DNA of 64,000 bases from Lachnospiraceae bacterium (GTDB lineage Bacteria; Bacillota; Clostridia; Lachnospirales; Lachnospiraceae), in NCBI GenBank assembly GCA_017427415.1, contig JAFRSU010000018.1, forward strand, positions 1-64,000, read 5' to 3'. Shown piece by piece: positions 53,299-63,894 of the stretch; position 1 is the first letter of the stretch; each line of letters opens with the position of its first letter. A model generated the notes under the pieces. The model was given only the letters and a program-made list of their open reading frames with translations, did no database searches and was not told the DNA's origin. The position numbers and the translations under genes are program-made.

Positions 53299-54825
53299 AT
53301 GAAAAAATTAGGAGAATTAACAGCCAGATTCGGCGATCTGCTCCTTTCGGATATAAGCGGGGCGGAGCTTGATAAAGATATCTCTTCGATAGTATATGAT
53401 ACCAGGACCAAGATAGAAAAGGATGCAGCCTTCGTATGTATAAAGGGTGCTTCGTTTGACGGACATGAATTTGCTTTAGAAGCCGTAAAAAGCGGAGCAG
53501 GAGTCCTTTTTGTCGAGGACGATATAAATCTTGATGATATTTCCGGCGGTGCTACAGGCAATGTAACCGTTATAAAGGTAAAGGACACCCGTAAGGCATT
53601 ATCTCTTCTTTCTGCGGCATGGTTCGATCATCCAGCCGATAAGCTTACCACTATTGGTCTTACCGGTACCAAGGGTAAGTCCACCACCTGCTATATGATA
53701 AAAAGCATACTTGAGGGTGCCGGCAGAAAATGCGGTATAATCGGTACCATCGGTATCGTTATAGGAGAAAAGGTTTACGAGACCCATAATACGACCCCTG
53801 AGTCATTCTTAGTTCAGGAATACATGAAGATGATGGTCGATGCGGGATGCGATACTCTTATCATGGAGGTATCATCACAGGGACTTAAGCAATCCAGGGT
53901 ATACGGCGTGATATTCGATATCGCCGTGTTCACCAACCTGTCAAAGGATCATATCGGCGGTGCGGAGCATAAGGATTTTGAAGAGTATGTATATTGCAAA
54001 TCACTTTTGTTTAAGCAGTGCAAAAAGGCAGTAGTAAATACAGATGATCCTCATTTTACGGATATGATAAAGGACAGCACTGCTGAGATTGAGGGCTTCT
54101 GTATAGACGGGGCTGCATCCGCGGATATTACAAAGAAAATTACCGTTATTGAAAAAGCATCAGGTCTCACTCTTACCAAAAAGGGCGGTATCATGGGGAT
54201 AGAGTTCGACTATGCCGGACATTTTCCGGGTAAGGCGGCGCTTTCAATACCCGGCAGGTTCAATGTTATGAATGCACTTTGTGCCATAACCGTATGCTCA
54301 CATTTTACAAATGACACTAAGGTCATATCGGATGCTCTGTACAGCGTACATGTGAGAGGCCGTTTGGAGCCGGTAAAGATATCGGACAGATTTACTCTGC
54401 TTATAGACTATGCACATAATGCGGTGGCATTGGAAAATGTACTCGGAACCTTAAGAGAGTATGAGCCGGGACGACTGGTATGTCTTTTCGGATGCGGAGG
54501 CAACAGGTCTAAGGACAGAAGATACGAGATGGGCGAGATCTCCTCGAAGATGGCCGATCTGACTGTGGTAACATCGGATAATCCCAGATATGAAAAGCCC
54601 GAGGATATCATTAATGATATCCTTATCGGAGTAAACAGGGGGACCGGAAAATATATAACCATACCTGACAGAAGGGACGCCATCAGATATGTTATAGAAA
54701 ACGCTGAAGACGGGGACTGTATCCTTCTTGCCGGCAAAGGCAACGAGGATTACCAGGAGATAGAAGGCGTACGGTATCATATGGATGAAAGGGAGATAAT
54801 CGCTGATATTGTCGGGGGAGTGTGA
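53299..54825 (+). CDS. murE: UDP-MurNAc-tripeptide synthetase, meso-diaminopimelate type
   Basis: This 508-residue Mur ligase adds the third amino acid to the peptidoglycan stem peptide in the cytoplasm. The N-terminal domain has DTRTKIEKDAAFVCIKG. The ATP site is GTKGKST and the central NTTPES is conserved. The C-terminal motif SDNPRYEKPEDI has the DNPR sequence that marks meso-diaminopimelate-adding enzymes rather than lysine types. The ATG at 53299 is preferred over an upstream frame extension to 53218. The gene ends 4 bp before priA. Confidence 0.95.
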   Translation: MKKLGELTARFGDLLLSDISGAELDKDISSIVYDTRTKIEKDAAFVCIKGASFDGHEFALEAVKSGAGVLFVEDDINLDDISGGATGNVTVIKVKDTRKALSLLSAAWFDHPADKLTTIGLTGTKGKSTTCYMIKSILEGAGRKCGIIGTIGIVIGEKVYETHNTTPESFLVQEYMKMMVDAGCDTLIMEVSSQGLKQSRVYGVIFDIAVFTNLSKDHIGGAEHKDFEEYVYCKSLLFKQCKKAVVNTDDPHFTDMIKDSTAEIEGFCIDGAASADITKKITVIEKASGLTLTKKGGIMGIEFDYAGHFPGKAALSIPGRFNVMNALCAITVCSHFTNDTKVISDALYSVHVRGRLEPVKISDRFTLLIDYAHNAVALENVLGTLREYEPGRLVCLFGCGGNRSKDRRYEMGEISSKMADLTVVTSDNPRYEKPEDIINDILIGVNRGTGKYITIPDRRDAIRYVIENAEDGDCILLAGKGNEDYQEIEGVRYHMDEREIIADIVGGV

Positions 54826-54829
54826 CAAT

Positions 54830-57082
54830 ATGTATGCGGATATTATAATAGATATTTCTGTCGAAAACCTTGACAGGACTTATCAATACAGGATCCCGGA
54901 ACATCTGTCGGGTAATATCGGTGCGGGTGACAGAGTGATCATTCCGTTCGGAAAAGGCGACAGAAAGATAAAGGGATATATAGTAGGGCTTTCGGATATA
55001 CCGAAGATACCGGAGGAAAAGATAAAGGATATCGAATCCTTATGCCCCGGCGATATAGGTATAGATGATAAGATGATATCGCTTGCGTTCTGGATGAAGG
55101 AACACTTCGGCTCCACTGCGAATGAAGCGTTAAAATGCGTCATTCCCGTAAAAAGAGTGGTAAAAAACAAGGTAAACAGGACCATACTTCCGGCAGTACC
55201 GCTTCCTGCACTAAAAGGGGCTCTCGATAAAGCGGAAAAGAGACATTGGTCCGCAAAAGAAAGACTGCTCAAAGAGCTTATCGCCGAATACGATACAGGG
55301 CTTAACTATGAGCTTGTAACCGATAAGCTGAACGTACTCCCGGCTACAGTAAAAGCACTCGAAAAAGACGGGACTATAAAGATAGAAAGTATTCTTAAGT
55401 ACAGAAACTATGCAGGAACAGCGATAGCCGATGCATTAGAGGAAGGTGTCGGGAAGAATATTGAGCTCAATCCCGAACAAAGAGCGATAAGTGACAGCAT
55501 CATATCGGATATGAAGGCCGGTATCCACGGAAAATATCTGATACACGGCATCACCGGAAGCGGAAAGACCGAGGTGTATCTTGCAGTCATAGATGAAGTG
55601 ATACGTCAGGGGAAAAGCGTGATCATGCTGATACCCGAGATAGCACTTACATATCAGACGGTAAAAAGGTTTTATAAAAGATTCGGTGAGGGTATATCGG
55701 TACTTAACTCACGTATGTCGGCCGGAGAAAGATATGACCAGTATTTAAGGGCCAAAAACGGGGACACACGGATAGTGATAGGCCCGCGTTCCGCCGTATT
55801 TACTCCTTTTGACAACTTGGGCCTTATCATTATAGATGAGGAGCATGAAGGCTCCTATAAGAGCGAGAATTCCCCCAGGTACAGCACAAGGGATGTGGCA
55901 GCAAGACGTGCCGAGACGGAGGGAGCGTCACTTATACTCGGTTCCGCCACACCGTCCTTAGAAAGCTACAGTGCTGCATGCGCGGGAAGGATCAAGCTGT
56001 TCGAGCTTGAAAAAAGAGCGGGAGACGCAGAGCTTCCTTGTGTTTATATAGCTGACTTAAAAGAGGAACTAAAAGCAAAAAACAGGTCGATATTTTCCAG
56101 AAAACTTAAGGAGCTTATAGCGGACCGTTTAGAAAAAAAAGAACAGGTGATGCTCTTTATCAACCGAAGGGGGCATTCGGGTTTTGTAAACTGCAGGAGC
56201 TGCGGACATGTGATAAAATGTCCTCATTGTGACGTATCACTGACATATCATAATAACGGAAAGCTTGTGTGCCACTATTGCGGTTTTGAGCAGGATATGG
56301 TAAAATCCTGTCCCGAGTGCGGTTCGCCGTATATAAAGGCTTTCGGTACAGGCACCCAAAAGGTGGAAGAACTTTTGGCTGTCGAGTTTCCGGAGGCTAA
56401 AGTACTCAGGATGGACCATGATACCACAAAGCAGAAGGAAAGCTATGACGAGATACTTTCAAAGTTTGCCGACCATGAGGCGGATATCTTAGTCGGAACA
56501 CAGATGATAGTGAAAGGGCATGATTTCCACAGGGTGACGTTAGTCGGTATATTGCTTGCGGATATGTCTTTATATTCAGAGGATTTCAGAAGTGCGGAGA
56601 AAACCTTCGAGCTTTTATCCCAGGCGGCAGGACGGGCAGGAAGAGGAAGTGCTAAGGGAGCCGTGGTCATACAGACATATAATCCCGAGCATTATGCTGT
56701 GGCTGCAGCAGCAGCACATGATTATAAGAGCTTTTATAATGAAGAGATGGGATTTCGACATCTTATGAACTACCCGCCGTCATGGAACATATTAAAGGTG
56801 CTGATAACAGGCGGAAACGCGGAGAGCCTGGTAAGGGAAGTAAACCGTATAGCCCCGTGTATCAAAGGGATAATCGATGAAAGAAAACCGGGGTACGGAC
56901 ACGCCGTAAAGCTGTTCGGACCGTCAGAGGAAAAGATATTTAAGCTCAATGATACATACAGGTATTCGGCATATCTTAAATCAGATGACTATGCGGAGCT
57001 TGTAAGGATAAAGGATAGGCTTATCGGCTATACGCCGGAAGATAAGGGTGTAACGATACAGTTTGACTTTAACCCTGCGTGA
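54830..57082 (+). CDS. priA: Primosomal replication-restart helicase PriA
   Basis: This 750-residue 3'-to-5' helicase restarts stalled replication forks. The N-terminal DNA-binding domain starts ADIIIDISVENLDRTYQYRIP. Walker A is GITGSGKTEVYL and Walker B is IIIDEEHEGSYK. The zinc-binding cysteines occur as paired CxxC motifs (CRSCGHVIKCPHC, CHYCG and CPECG). A GGGGAG site precedes the ATG at 54830. It is the first gene of the conserved priA-def-fmt-rsmB-rlmN-stp-pknB-rsgA block. Confidence 0.96.
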   Translation: MYADIIIDISVENLDRTYQYRIPEHLSGNIGAGDRVIIPFGKGDRKIKGYIVGLSDIPKIPEEKIKDIESLCPGDIGIDDKMISLAFWMKEHFGSTANEALKCVIPVKRVVKNKVNRTILPAVPLPALKGALDKAEKRHWSAKERLLKELIAEYDTGLNYELVTDKLNVLPATVKALEKDGTIKIESILKYRNYAGTAIADALEEGVGKNIELNPEQRAISDSIISDMKAGIHGKYLIHGITGSGKTEVYLAVIDEVIRQGKSVIMLIPEIALTYQTVKRFYKRFGEGISVLNSRMSAGERYDQYLRAKNGDTRIVIGPRSAVFTPFDNLGLIIIDEEHEGSYKSENSPRYSTRDVAARRAETEGASLILGSATPSLESYSAACAGRIKLFELEKRAGDAELPCVYIADLKEELKAKNRSIFSRKLKELIADRLEKKEQVMLFINRRGHSGFVNCRSCGHVIKCPHCDVSLTYHNNGKLVCHYCGFEQDMVKSCPECGSPYIKAFGTGTQKVEELLAVEFPEAKVLRMDHDTTKQKESYDEILSKFADHEADILVGTQMIVKGHDFHRVTLVGILLADMSLYSEDFRSAEKTFELLSQAAGRAGRGSAKGAVVIQTYNPEHYAVAAAAAHDYKSFYNEEMGFRHLMNYPPSWNILKVLITGGNAESLVREVNRIAPCIKGIIDERKPGYGHAVKLFGPSEEKIFKLNDTYRYSAYLKSDDYAELVRIKDRLIGYTPEDKGVTIQFDFNPA

Positions 57083-57142
57083 TGTAAATACATTAAAGAT
57101 ATCTGTCTTTAAAATACTATAAATATGAAACGGAGAAAAAAC

Positions 57143-57613
57143 ATGGCATTAAGAAACATCAGGACTGAGGGAGACCCGATACTCGGGAAGATCTCCAAAC
57201 CCGTACTTGAAATGAATGATAAGACAAAGGTACTGATCGGGGATATGTTAGAGACCATGTACCATGCAAACGGCGTAGGCCTTGCAGCCGTACAGGTCGG
57301 TGTACTGAAAAGAGTGGTAGTGATAGACGTATCCGAAGACGGTGACAGCCCCATCATACTTATAAATCCCGAGATAGTCGATAAATCCGGTTCACAGACA
57401 GGTGATGAAGGATGCCTTAGCGTACCCGGGAAAAGCGGTGTGGTTACCCGTGCCAATCATGTAAAGGTAAAGGCTTTTAACGAGAAAATGGAGCTTTTCG
57501 AGCTTGAGGGGGATGAGCTTTTGGCTCGTGCCATACAACATGAGGTTGACCATCTTGACGGAATATTGTATACTTCTAAGGTTGAGGGACCTATAAAGAC
57601 CGCTGAAGACTGA
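57143..57613 (+). CDS. def: Peptide deformylase
   Basis: This 156-residue metalloenzyme removes the N-formyl group from nascent proteins. The three family motifs are present: GVGLAAVQVG (GxGLAAxQ), EGCLSVPG with the metal-binding Cys, and QHEVDHLDG with the HExxH metal site. The ATG at 57143 has GGAG nearby, while the ATG at 57125 lacks a site. It precedes fmt, its partner in the formylation cycle. Confidence 0.96.
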   Translation: MALRNIRTEGDPILGKISKPVLEMNDKTKVLIGDMLETMYHANGVGLAAVQVGVLKRVVVIDVSEDGDSPIILINPEIVDKSGSQTGDEGCLSVPGKSGVVTRANHVKVKAFNEKMELFELEGDELLARAIQHEVDHLDGILYTSKVEGPIKTAED

Positions 57614-57684
57614 TATTTCAGCTCTTACCCGAAGAAGAGCAGGCAGGGTGCCGGTAAGCAAAAGCCTGCAGTGAGGATTATGAT

Positions 57685-58617
57685 ATGAAGATAGTATTTA
57701 TGGGAACACCCGACATCGCAGCGGGTGTACTTGCATCGCTGTTAGACTCGGAGCATGAAATCCTGGGCGTGGTCACACAGCCTGATAAGCCCAACCAGCG
57801 CGGTAACGGGATCACATTTTCACCTGTAAAGCAGAAGGCTCTTGAAGCGGGGCTTAAGATATTCCAGCCGCAAAAGGCATCGGATGAGGCTTTTGTGGAG
57901 GAATTAAGAAAGCTTGCCCCCGATGTAATAGTAGTGGTAGCATTCGGACAGATATTGAAAAATAATATACTCTCGCTCCCGAAATACGGGTGTATAAATG
58001 TACATGCATCCCTGCTTCCGAAATACAGGGGTGCGTCTCCCATACAGTGGGCAGTGATAAACGGTGATGAAGAAACAGGTGTTACTATCATGCATATGGA
58101 TGCGGGCATAGATACAGGGGATATGATCCTTCAGAAGAAGATCACCTTGGCACCCGATGAAACAGCAGGATCGTTATTTGACAGACTGACCGAAATATCG
58201 GGTCCCACACTGTTAGAAGCCTTAAAGAGCATAGAAGACGGAACAGCCGTGAGTATTCCGCAAAACGATGCTGAAGCCACATATGTGAGCATGCTTAAAA
58301 AATCCATGGGCAAGCTTAACTTTAACCACAGTGCCGTGGAGCTTGAGAGACTTATAAGAGGTCTTATACCGTGGCCGGGAGCATATACCTTTGTCGGCGG
58401 AAAAATGCTTAAGATATGGAAGGCAGGTATTGCTGCCGATTATGAGGATGTAGAAGCAGCCGCCGGGCAGATCAGGATCGTGGACAATGCCGTATTCATC
58501 GGTACAGAGGATAAGCCTTTGGAGATCTTAGAACTTCAGCTCGAAGGTAAAAAACGTATGGCAGCGAGCGATTTTGTAAGAGGAACGGTTATAGCGGACG
58601 GAACTTTCGTTGAGTGA
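57685..58617 (+). CDS. fmt: Methionyl-tRNA formyltransferase
   Basis: This 310-residue enzyme formylates the initiator Met-tRNA using 10-formyl-tetrahydrofolate. The N-terminal Rossmann domain starts MKIVFMGTPDIAA. The catalytic region reads NVHASLLPKYRGASPIQWA and later MDAGIDTGDM, with the Asn/His/Asp catalytic residues. The C-terminal OB-like domain begins near 205. Its stop overlaps or closely precedes the rsmB start. Confidence 0.97.
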   Translation: MKIVFMGTPDIAAGVLASLLDSEHEILGVVTQPDKPNQRGNGITFSPVKQKALEAGLKIFQPQKASDEAFVEELRKLAPDVIVVVAFGQILKNNILSLPKYGCINVHASLLPKYRGASPIQWAVINGDEETGVTIMHMDAGIDTGDMILQKKITLAPDETAGSLFDRLTEISGPTLLEALKSIEDGTAVSIPQNDAEATYVSMLKKSMGKLNFNHSAVELERLIRGLIPWPGAYTFVGGKMLKIWKAGIAADYEDVEAAAGQIRIVDNAVFIGTEDKPLEILELQLEGKKRMAASDFVRGTVIADGTFVE

Positions 58618-58636
58618 TCATAAGGGGAAGTTAAAA

Positions 58637-59968
58637 TTGAGTGCCAGAAACACAGTGCTTGACAGCCTTATAAAGGTTTTGGAAGAAAAAAAGCCGCTTC
58701 ATATTGTCCTTAAGGAAGCTTTAGGGAAAACGGAAACAAAAGAGGACAGAAAATTTATCTCGAGGCTTGTGAGAGGCTGTGTGGAAAGAGCCCTGACGCT
58801 TGACGGGATAATAAACAGATATTCCAAGGTGAAGGCGGATAAGCAGAAGCCGGTCATAAGGAATATATTAAGAGAAGGCATATATCAGATATTGTTTATG
58901 GATTCGGTCACGGATTTTGCCGCGTGTAACGAATCGGTAAAGCTTGCGGGAAAAAGAGGTTTCAGGAGTCTTGCGGGCTTTATAAACGGAAATTTAAGAA
59001 ATATATGCCGTGAAAAGGAAAGTATTTTAGATGATATTGAGAGGGCCGGACTTTCATATAAATATTCCGTACCGGATATCGTAGTTAATGAGTTTGTTAA
59101 CAGCTTCGGAAAAGATAAGAGCGAAGAAGCCTTTAAGTATTTCTTCTCCGATACCGGAGTATCCTACAGGACAAATAAGACGAAATCGGAGCCGTCATTA
59201 ATATATGATAAGTTTGAGGCTGCATTTAAGGATACGGATACCGTGATCAAAAAGAACAGGTATCTTGACTGCTGCTTTACGCTTAAGGGTGCCGGAACTC
59301 CGGATGGTATGGAGGAGTTTAAGAACGGGACCGTGGTGGTACAGGATTTCAGCTCCGCACTTGCAGGCTTTATTGCTGATTCCTGTTGTAAGTGCAAGAA
59401 GGGAAAAGTCCTTGATCTTTGTGCTGCTCCGGGAGGAAAGAGCCTGCATTTGGCGGATATGGGGTACAGGATTACCTCATGTGATATCTCGGAGGCTAAA
59501 TGTTCTCTTATACGGGAAGCTGCGGGCAGATGCGGTTTTTCGGATATAGATATAAGGGTAAACGATGCTTCTGTATATAATGAAGAGTTTAAGGAAGCAT
59601 TTGATATAGTATTGTGTGACCTTCCCTGCTCGGGACTGGGCATTATAGGGAAAAAGCCGGATATAAAATACAATGTCACGGATGAAAAGATCACGGAGCT
59701 TTCCCTGCTGCAAAGGGCCATACTTAAAAATGCCGTAAATTATGTTAAACCGGGCGGGATACTTATTTACAGTACATGTACTATCACAGAAAGGGAAAAT
59801 ACCGAAAATTACGCCTTACTTATAAATGAGTGCGGGATGCGGAAGATACCGGTAAAGGATAATCTGCCGGAAGGCATCTTGCCGGCTAAAGCAGATGACG
59901 GCTATATCCTTATAAGGCCCGGACAGTATGAAAGCGACGGATTTTTCATATCCTGCTGCATGAGATGA
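58637..59968 (+). CDS. rsmB: 16S rRNA m5C967 methyltransferase
   Basis: RsmB methylates C967 of 16S rRNA with S-adenosylmethionine. The N-terminal NusB-like RNA-binding domain (about 1-130) is followed by the methyltransferase fold with the SAM loop LCAAPGGKSLHLA, motif IV DLPCSGLG and catalytic Cys in IYSTCTI. No ATG is available. TTG at 58637 has AAGGGG upstream and gives the usual SARNTVLDSL N-terminus (443 residues). TTG at 58610 overlaps the fmt stop and is the alternative, adding nine residues. Confidence 0.92.
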   Translation: MSARNTVLDSLIKVLEEKKPLHIVLKEALGKTETKEDRKFISRLVRGCVERALTLDGIINRYSKVKADKQKPVIRNILREGIYQILFMDSVTDFAACNESVKLAGKRGFRSLAGFINGNLRNICREKESILDDIERAGLSYKYSVPDIVVNEFVNSFGKDKSEEAFKYFFSDTGVSYRTNKTKSEPSLIYDKFEAAFKDTDTVIKKNRYLDCCFTLKGAGTPDGMEEFKNGTVVVQDFSSALAGFIADSCCKCKKGKVLDLCAAPGGKSLHLADMGYRITSCDISEAKCSLIREAAGRCGFSDIDIRVNDASVYNEEFKEAFDIVLCDLPCSGLGIIGKKPDIKYNVTDEKITELSLLQRAILKNAVNYVKPGGILIYSTCTITERENTENYALLINECGMRKIPVKDNLPEGILPAKADDGYILIRPGQYESDGFFISCCMR

Positions 59969-60016
59969 CGGCTGCTTTGTATACGGGCAGCAAAGAATGG
60001 ATCAGAGGATTATCAT

Positions 60017-61075
60017 ATGATTTCAAAACCGGATTTACGTTCACTTTCATTGCAAGAACTAAAGCACGAAACAGAAGAAGCGGGGGAGAAGAGCTTCAGA
60101 GCGGTCCAGGTATATGAATGGCTTCATAAGAAGAATGTCTCGGGGCTTGATGAAATGAGCAATGTACCTGCCGCGTTTAAGGAAAAGCTTATAACAAAAT
60201 ATGAACTTTATTCCATGGTACCGATAAAGGTGCTTGAGGATGAAGAGGACGGGACAAGGAAATTCCTTTTTAAGACCATAGACGGCAATGCGATCGAAAG
60301 TGTACTTATGAAGTATGAGCACGGTTATTCGGCATGCATTTCCTCGCAGGTCGGATGCAAGATGGGATGTGCTTTCTGTGCTTCGGGTATAGGAGGAAAG
60401 GTAAGGGACCTTACCTCAGGAGAGATGCTTGAGCAGATATATGAGATGCAGAAGGCTGCAAATGTCAGAATATCCAATATCGTAGTCATGGGGACCGGCG
60501 AGCCGTTTGATAATTTCGATAATTTCATACGCTTTTATGAGATGATAACCGATAAGGACGGACTGAATATCAGCGGCAGGAATATCACGGTATCCACCTG
60601 CGGCATAGTGGATAAGATAGTCGAGCTTGCGGATAAGGAATATGCCCTGACTCTTGCTATATCGCTCCATGCACCTAATGATACGTTAAGAAAGACCATA
60701 ATGCCGTCGGCAAACAGATATAAGATAAAGGATATAATGGAAGCCTGTGATTATTTCTTTAAAAAAACAGGCAGGCGTGTTACCTTCGAATACAGTCTGA
60801 TGTCCGGCGTAAATGATTCGGCTGAATGTGCAAAAGAGCTGGCAGAACTCGTAAAAGGCAAAAACTGCCACATTAATCTTATCCCCGTAAATCCCGTAAA
60901 AGAAAGGGATTTTAAGAGAAGCGGCAATGACAGGATAGCCGATTTTAAAAAATTGCTTGAAAAAAACAGAATAAATGTTACTATTAGAAGAGGAATGGGT
61001 AAAAATATCGATGCCGCATGCGGACAGCTAAGAAGAAGCTATATGAAAGGCGAAGCGGATATCGATGAAAAATAA
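60017..61075 (+). CDS. rlmN: Dual-specificity RNA methyltransferase RlmN
   Basis: This 352-residue radical-SAM enzyme methylates C2 of adenine 2503 in 23S rRNA and A37 of some tRNAs. The iron-sulfur motif CKMGCAFC (C-x3-C-x2-C) is in SSQVGCKMGCAFCASG. The GTGEPFDNF stretch and the C-terminal catalytic Cys region DAACGQLR are also present. Its stop directly abuts the next start codon, as expected in this operon. Confidence 0.96.
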   Translation: MISKPDLRSLSLQELKHETEEAGEKSFRAVQVYEWLHKKNVSGLDEMSNVPAAFKEKLITKYELYSMVPIKVLEDEEDGTRKFLFKTIDGNAIESVLMKYEHGYSACISSQVGCKMGCAFCASGIGGKVRDLTSGEMLEQIYEMQKAANVRISNIVVMGTGEPFDNFDNFIRFYEMITDKDGLNISGRNITVSTCGIVDKIVELADKEYALTLAISLHAPNDTLRKTIMPSANRYKIKDIMEACDYFFKKTGRRVTFEYSLMSGVNDSAECAKELAELVKGKNCHINLIPVNPVKERDFKRSGNDRIADFKKLLEKNRINVTIRRGMGKNIDAACGQLRRSYMKGEADIDEK

Positions 61076-61834
61076 ATGGAAAGTGGGGTGATCCGGTTGC
61101 AGGCAGTTGCAAAGACAGATGTCGGTATTATGAGACAGATGAACCAGGACTATTGCTATGCCAATACTTCTGAAACCGGACTCCTGCCGAATCTGTTTAT
61201 CGTGGCCGACGGAATGGGAGGCCATAACGCGGGAGATTATGCTTCCCGCTTCTGTGTGGAAAAGTTTGTGGAGCTGGTAAGAAATGCCGGCAGCGGGGTG
61301 GTAAGTAAGCTGAGTTTTTTGGAGAATGCCATAAGGGAAACGAATGAGCAGCTGATAGTAAGAGCTGCAGAGAACCCGGATCTTGAAGGCATGGGTACCA
61401 CGTTTGTTGCGGCTACGATAGCGGACAACAATGAAATGGATGTCTTAAACATCGGCGATAGCCGGCTGTACATCATCGATTCCGAGATAAGACAGATCAC
61501 CGAAGATCATTCGCTTGTCATGGAGATGGTAAAAAACGGGGATATAAAAAAGGAAGAAGCCAGATTCCATCCCAAGAAAAACGTGGTTACGAGGGCCATA
61601 AGTGCTATCGGGGTGGTCATACCCGATATGTTCAGGGTTCCGGTAAAAAAAGACGATATAATCCTTCTGTGTTCGGACGGTTTATCAAATATGATTGCAG
61701 ATTCGGAAATTTATGATATAATCAATGAGAATCGTGAGGATATTAACAAGGCTGCGGAGGTTCTGATAGAAAGGGCCAACCGGTACGGCGGCAGGGATAA
61801 CATAACGGCCGTGCTTGTTAAGATAGAGGACTAA
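61076..61834 (+). CDS. stp: PP2C-type serine/threonine phosphatase
   Basis: This PP2C phosphatase (252 residues from this ATG) reverses phosphorylation by the adjacent kinase. Metal-site motifs are visible: MNQDYC, ADGMGGHNAG, LNIGDSRLYI, CSDGLSNMI and GGRDNITAVL. The ATG at 61076 abuts the rlmN stop and has no ribosome binding site. A TTG at 61097, preceded by GGGGTGAT, would give an N-terminus (QAVAKTDVG) closer to the family, so the true start may be there. Confidence 0.93.
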   Translation: MESGVIRLQAVAKTDVGIMRQMNQDYCYANTSETGLLPNLFIVADGMGGHNAGDYASRFCVEKFVELVRNAGSGVVSKLSFLENAIRETNEQLIVRAAENPDLEGMGTTFVAATIADNNEMDVLNIGDSRLYIIDSEIRQITEDHSLVMEMVKNGDIKKEEARFHPKKNVVTRAISAIGVVIPDMFRVPVKKDDIILLCSDGLSNMIADSEIYDIINENREDINKAAEVLIERANRYGGRDNITAVLVKIED

Positions 61835-61859
61835 AAAGCGTTTATTGTGAGGAAAAAAG

Positions 61860-63875
61860 ATGATCAAAGCAGGAATGTATATAAGCGACAGATATGAGAT
61901 AATCGACAAGGTCGGTTCCGGCGGAATGGCTGACGTGTATAAAGCACTCTGCCACAGACTGAACCGTTATGTTGCTATTAAGATTCTTAAACCCGAGTAT
62001 TCGACGGATGCGGGCTTTGTACAGAAGTTCAGGGCCGAGGCACAATCAGTAGCGGGTCTTTCACATCCCAATATCGTAAGTGTCTATGACGTAGGTGAGG
62101 ATGACGGACTCTATTATATAGTAATGGAGCTTGTAGAAGGCATCACCTTAAAGCGTTTTATTGAAAAAAGGAAAAAGCTTGATGTCAAGGAGGCAGTCGG
62201 TATAGCCATCCAGATCGCGATGGGTATGGAAGCTGCTCATACGCATCATATCATACACAGGGATATCAAACCCCAGAATATCATTATATCAAGAGAGGGT
62301 AAGGTTAAGGTTGCCGATTTCGGTATAGCAAAGGCTGCCACTTCAAATACCATATCCCAGAATGCCATAGGTTCGGTACATTACCTTTCGCCCGAGCAGG
62401 CCAGAGGCGGATACAGTGACGAGCGAAGCGATATTTATTCACTCGGCGTAACACTATATGAGATGTTATCGGGACAGGTACCCTTTGCGGGAGACAACTC
62501 GGTATCGGTAGCACTTCTCCATATACAGAGCGAAGCGATACCGGTAAGAGAGCTTAACCCCGAGGTGCCCTTAAGTGTTGACAAGATCATACAGAAGTGT
62601 ATGCAGAAGAAGCCCGAGCGCAGATATCAGACTGCAGCCGAGCTGATAGTGGACCTTAAGCGTTCGGTCATCAATCCCGAAGGAGATTATGTAAGCATTT
62701 CTTCAAATGCCATAGTACCCAATTCTCCTACAAGAAGCATTACGGAGGAAGAGCTTAACACCATTAAGAATGCGGCAAGTGCGGCTAAGACACCGTCTAC
62801 ACGTATCTCTTATTCGGACAGGAAGATCAGGAAAAAGGTTAAGCGCGAGACAGAAGAGCTTGACACTATGGATTCCGGACTTGAGAAGGTCCTGACCGTA
62901 GTAAGCGTACTTGCAGCCATAGCACTTTTAGTACTTATATTCTATCTTGCATGGAATCTGTTTGTTAAGGATAACGGCGAAGGATCGAACGGCGGTATTC
63001 TGTCCGGTCTGTTTAATGAAAACAACGGTTCGTCGACTACCCCGACTCCCGATCAGGCTACTCCTACGGAAGGTCTGATAAAGGTACCTACCACACCTTC
63101 ACCCAGTCCTTCACCGGTACCTATAGGATCTGAATTAAGGGAAGTACCGAGAGTCATAGGACTTACACGTGAGGATGCGGAAGAATCATTAAAGAAGCAA
63201 TCTCCGTATTTCCAGATCACATATGTGGAAGAGTTTAATGATGAATATGCAAAGGATCTGATATGTGCACAGTATCCCGGCGAGCATTCAATGGTTCCCG
63301 AGGATAAGGTGATACAGTTGACACTTAGCGTCGGACCCGAGATGAAGGAGCTTTTAGATGTTAAGGGCCGTGATTCTTCCTCGGCCAAGATGCTGCTCGA
63401 AAACAACGATTATAAGACCGAGTTTATCGAGGAATATGACGATGTTATAGAAGCAGGTTATGTTATAAGAACCGAACCCGAAGCCGGAGAAATGCTTCCT
63501 AAGGGAGAAGTGGTAAGGGTTTATGTAAGCCGCGGACGTGAGATAAAATATGTCGAATGTCCCGATATAGTAGGAAGAAAACAGGCCAGAGCCGAAAAGA
63601 TGATCGTTGCCGCAAACCTTGTAGTAGGTGAGATCCGACAGGAATACAGCGATTCCTTTGATAAGGGTATCGTTATAAGCCAGGATGTGTTAGCAGGGTC
63701 ACAGGCTGAAGAAGGAAGCATGGTAAGCTTTGTAGTAAGCCTCGGTTCAGAACCTGTGGTCACTGACCCTCCCGTTATCACACAAGATCCGGTGGTAACT
63801 CCTGACCCGGGTATCACATATACACCATGGCCTACCCAAGATCCCGGAGGAGAAGGCGGGCAACCGGCCGGCTGA
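61860..63875 (+). CDS. pknB: Membrane serine/threonine kinase with PASTA repeats
   Basis: This 671-residue PrkC/PknB-type kinase senses peptidoglycan fragments. The kinase domain (about 12-275) has the Gly-loop VGSGGMADVY, VAIKILK, HRDIKPQN, DFGIAKA and SPEQARGG. One membrane helix lies at about 343-366. A Thr/Pro/Ser linker leads to three PASTA domains (about 427-492, 496-560 and 563-632), followed by a Pro-rich tail. It regulates cell division, wall synthesis and dormancy exit in relatives. It pairs with the preceding phosphatase gene. Confidence 0.96.
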   Translation: MIKAGMYISDRYEIIDKVGSGGMADVYKALCHRLNRYVAIKILKPEYSTDAGFVQKFRAEAQSVAGLSHPNIVSVYDVGEDDGLYYIVMELVEGITLKRFIEKRKKLDVKEAVGIAIQIAMGMEAAHTHHIIHRDIKPQNIIISREGKVKVADFGIAKAATSNTISQNAIGSVHYLSPEQARGGYSDERSDIYSLGVTLYEMLSGQVPFAGDNSVSVALLHIQSEAIPVRELNPEVPLSVDKIIQKCMQKKPERRYQTAAELIVDLKRSVINPEGDYVSISSNAIVPNSPTRSITEEELNTIKNAASAAKTPSTRISYSDRKIRKKVKRETEELDTMDSGLEKVLTVVSVLAAIALLVLIFYLAWNLFVKDNGEGSNGGILSGLFNENNGSSTTPTPDQATPTEGLIKVPTTPSPSPSPVPIGSELREVPRVIGLTREDAEESLKKQSPYFQITYVEEFNDEYAKDLICAQYPGEHSMVPEDKVIQLTLSVGPEMKELLDVKGRDSSSAKMLLENNDYKTEFIEEYDDVIEAGYVIRTEPEAGEMLPKGEVVRVYVSRGREIKYVECPDIVGRKQARAEKMIVAANLVVGEIRQEYSDSFDKGIVISQDVLAGSQAEEGSMVSFVVSLGSEPVVTDPPVITQDPVVTPDPGITYTPWPTQDPGGEGGQPAG

Positions 63876-63894
63876 TAATGATCGTATAGTAGAA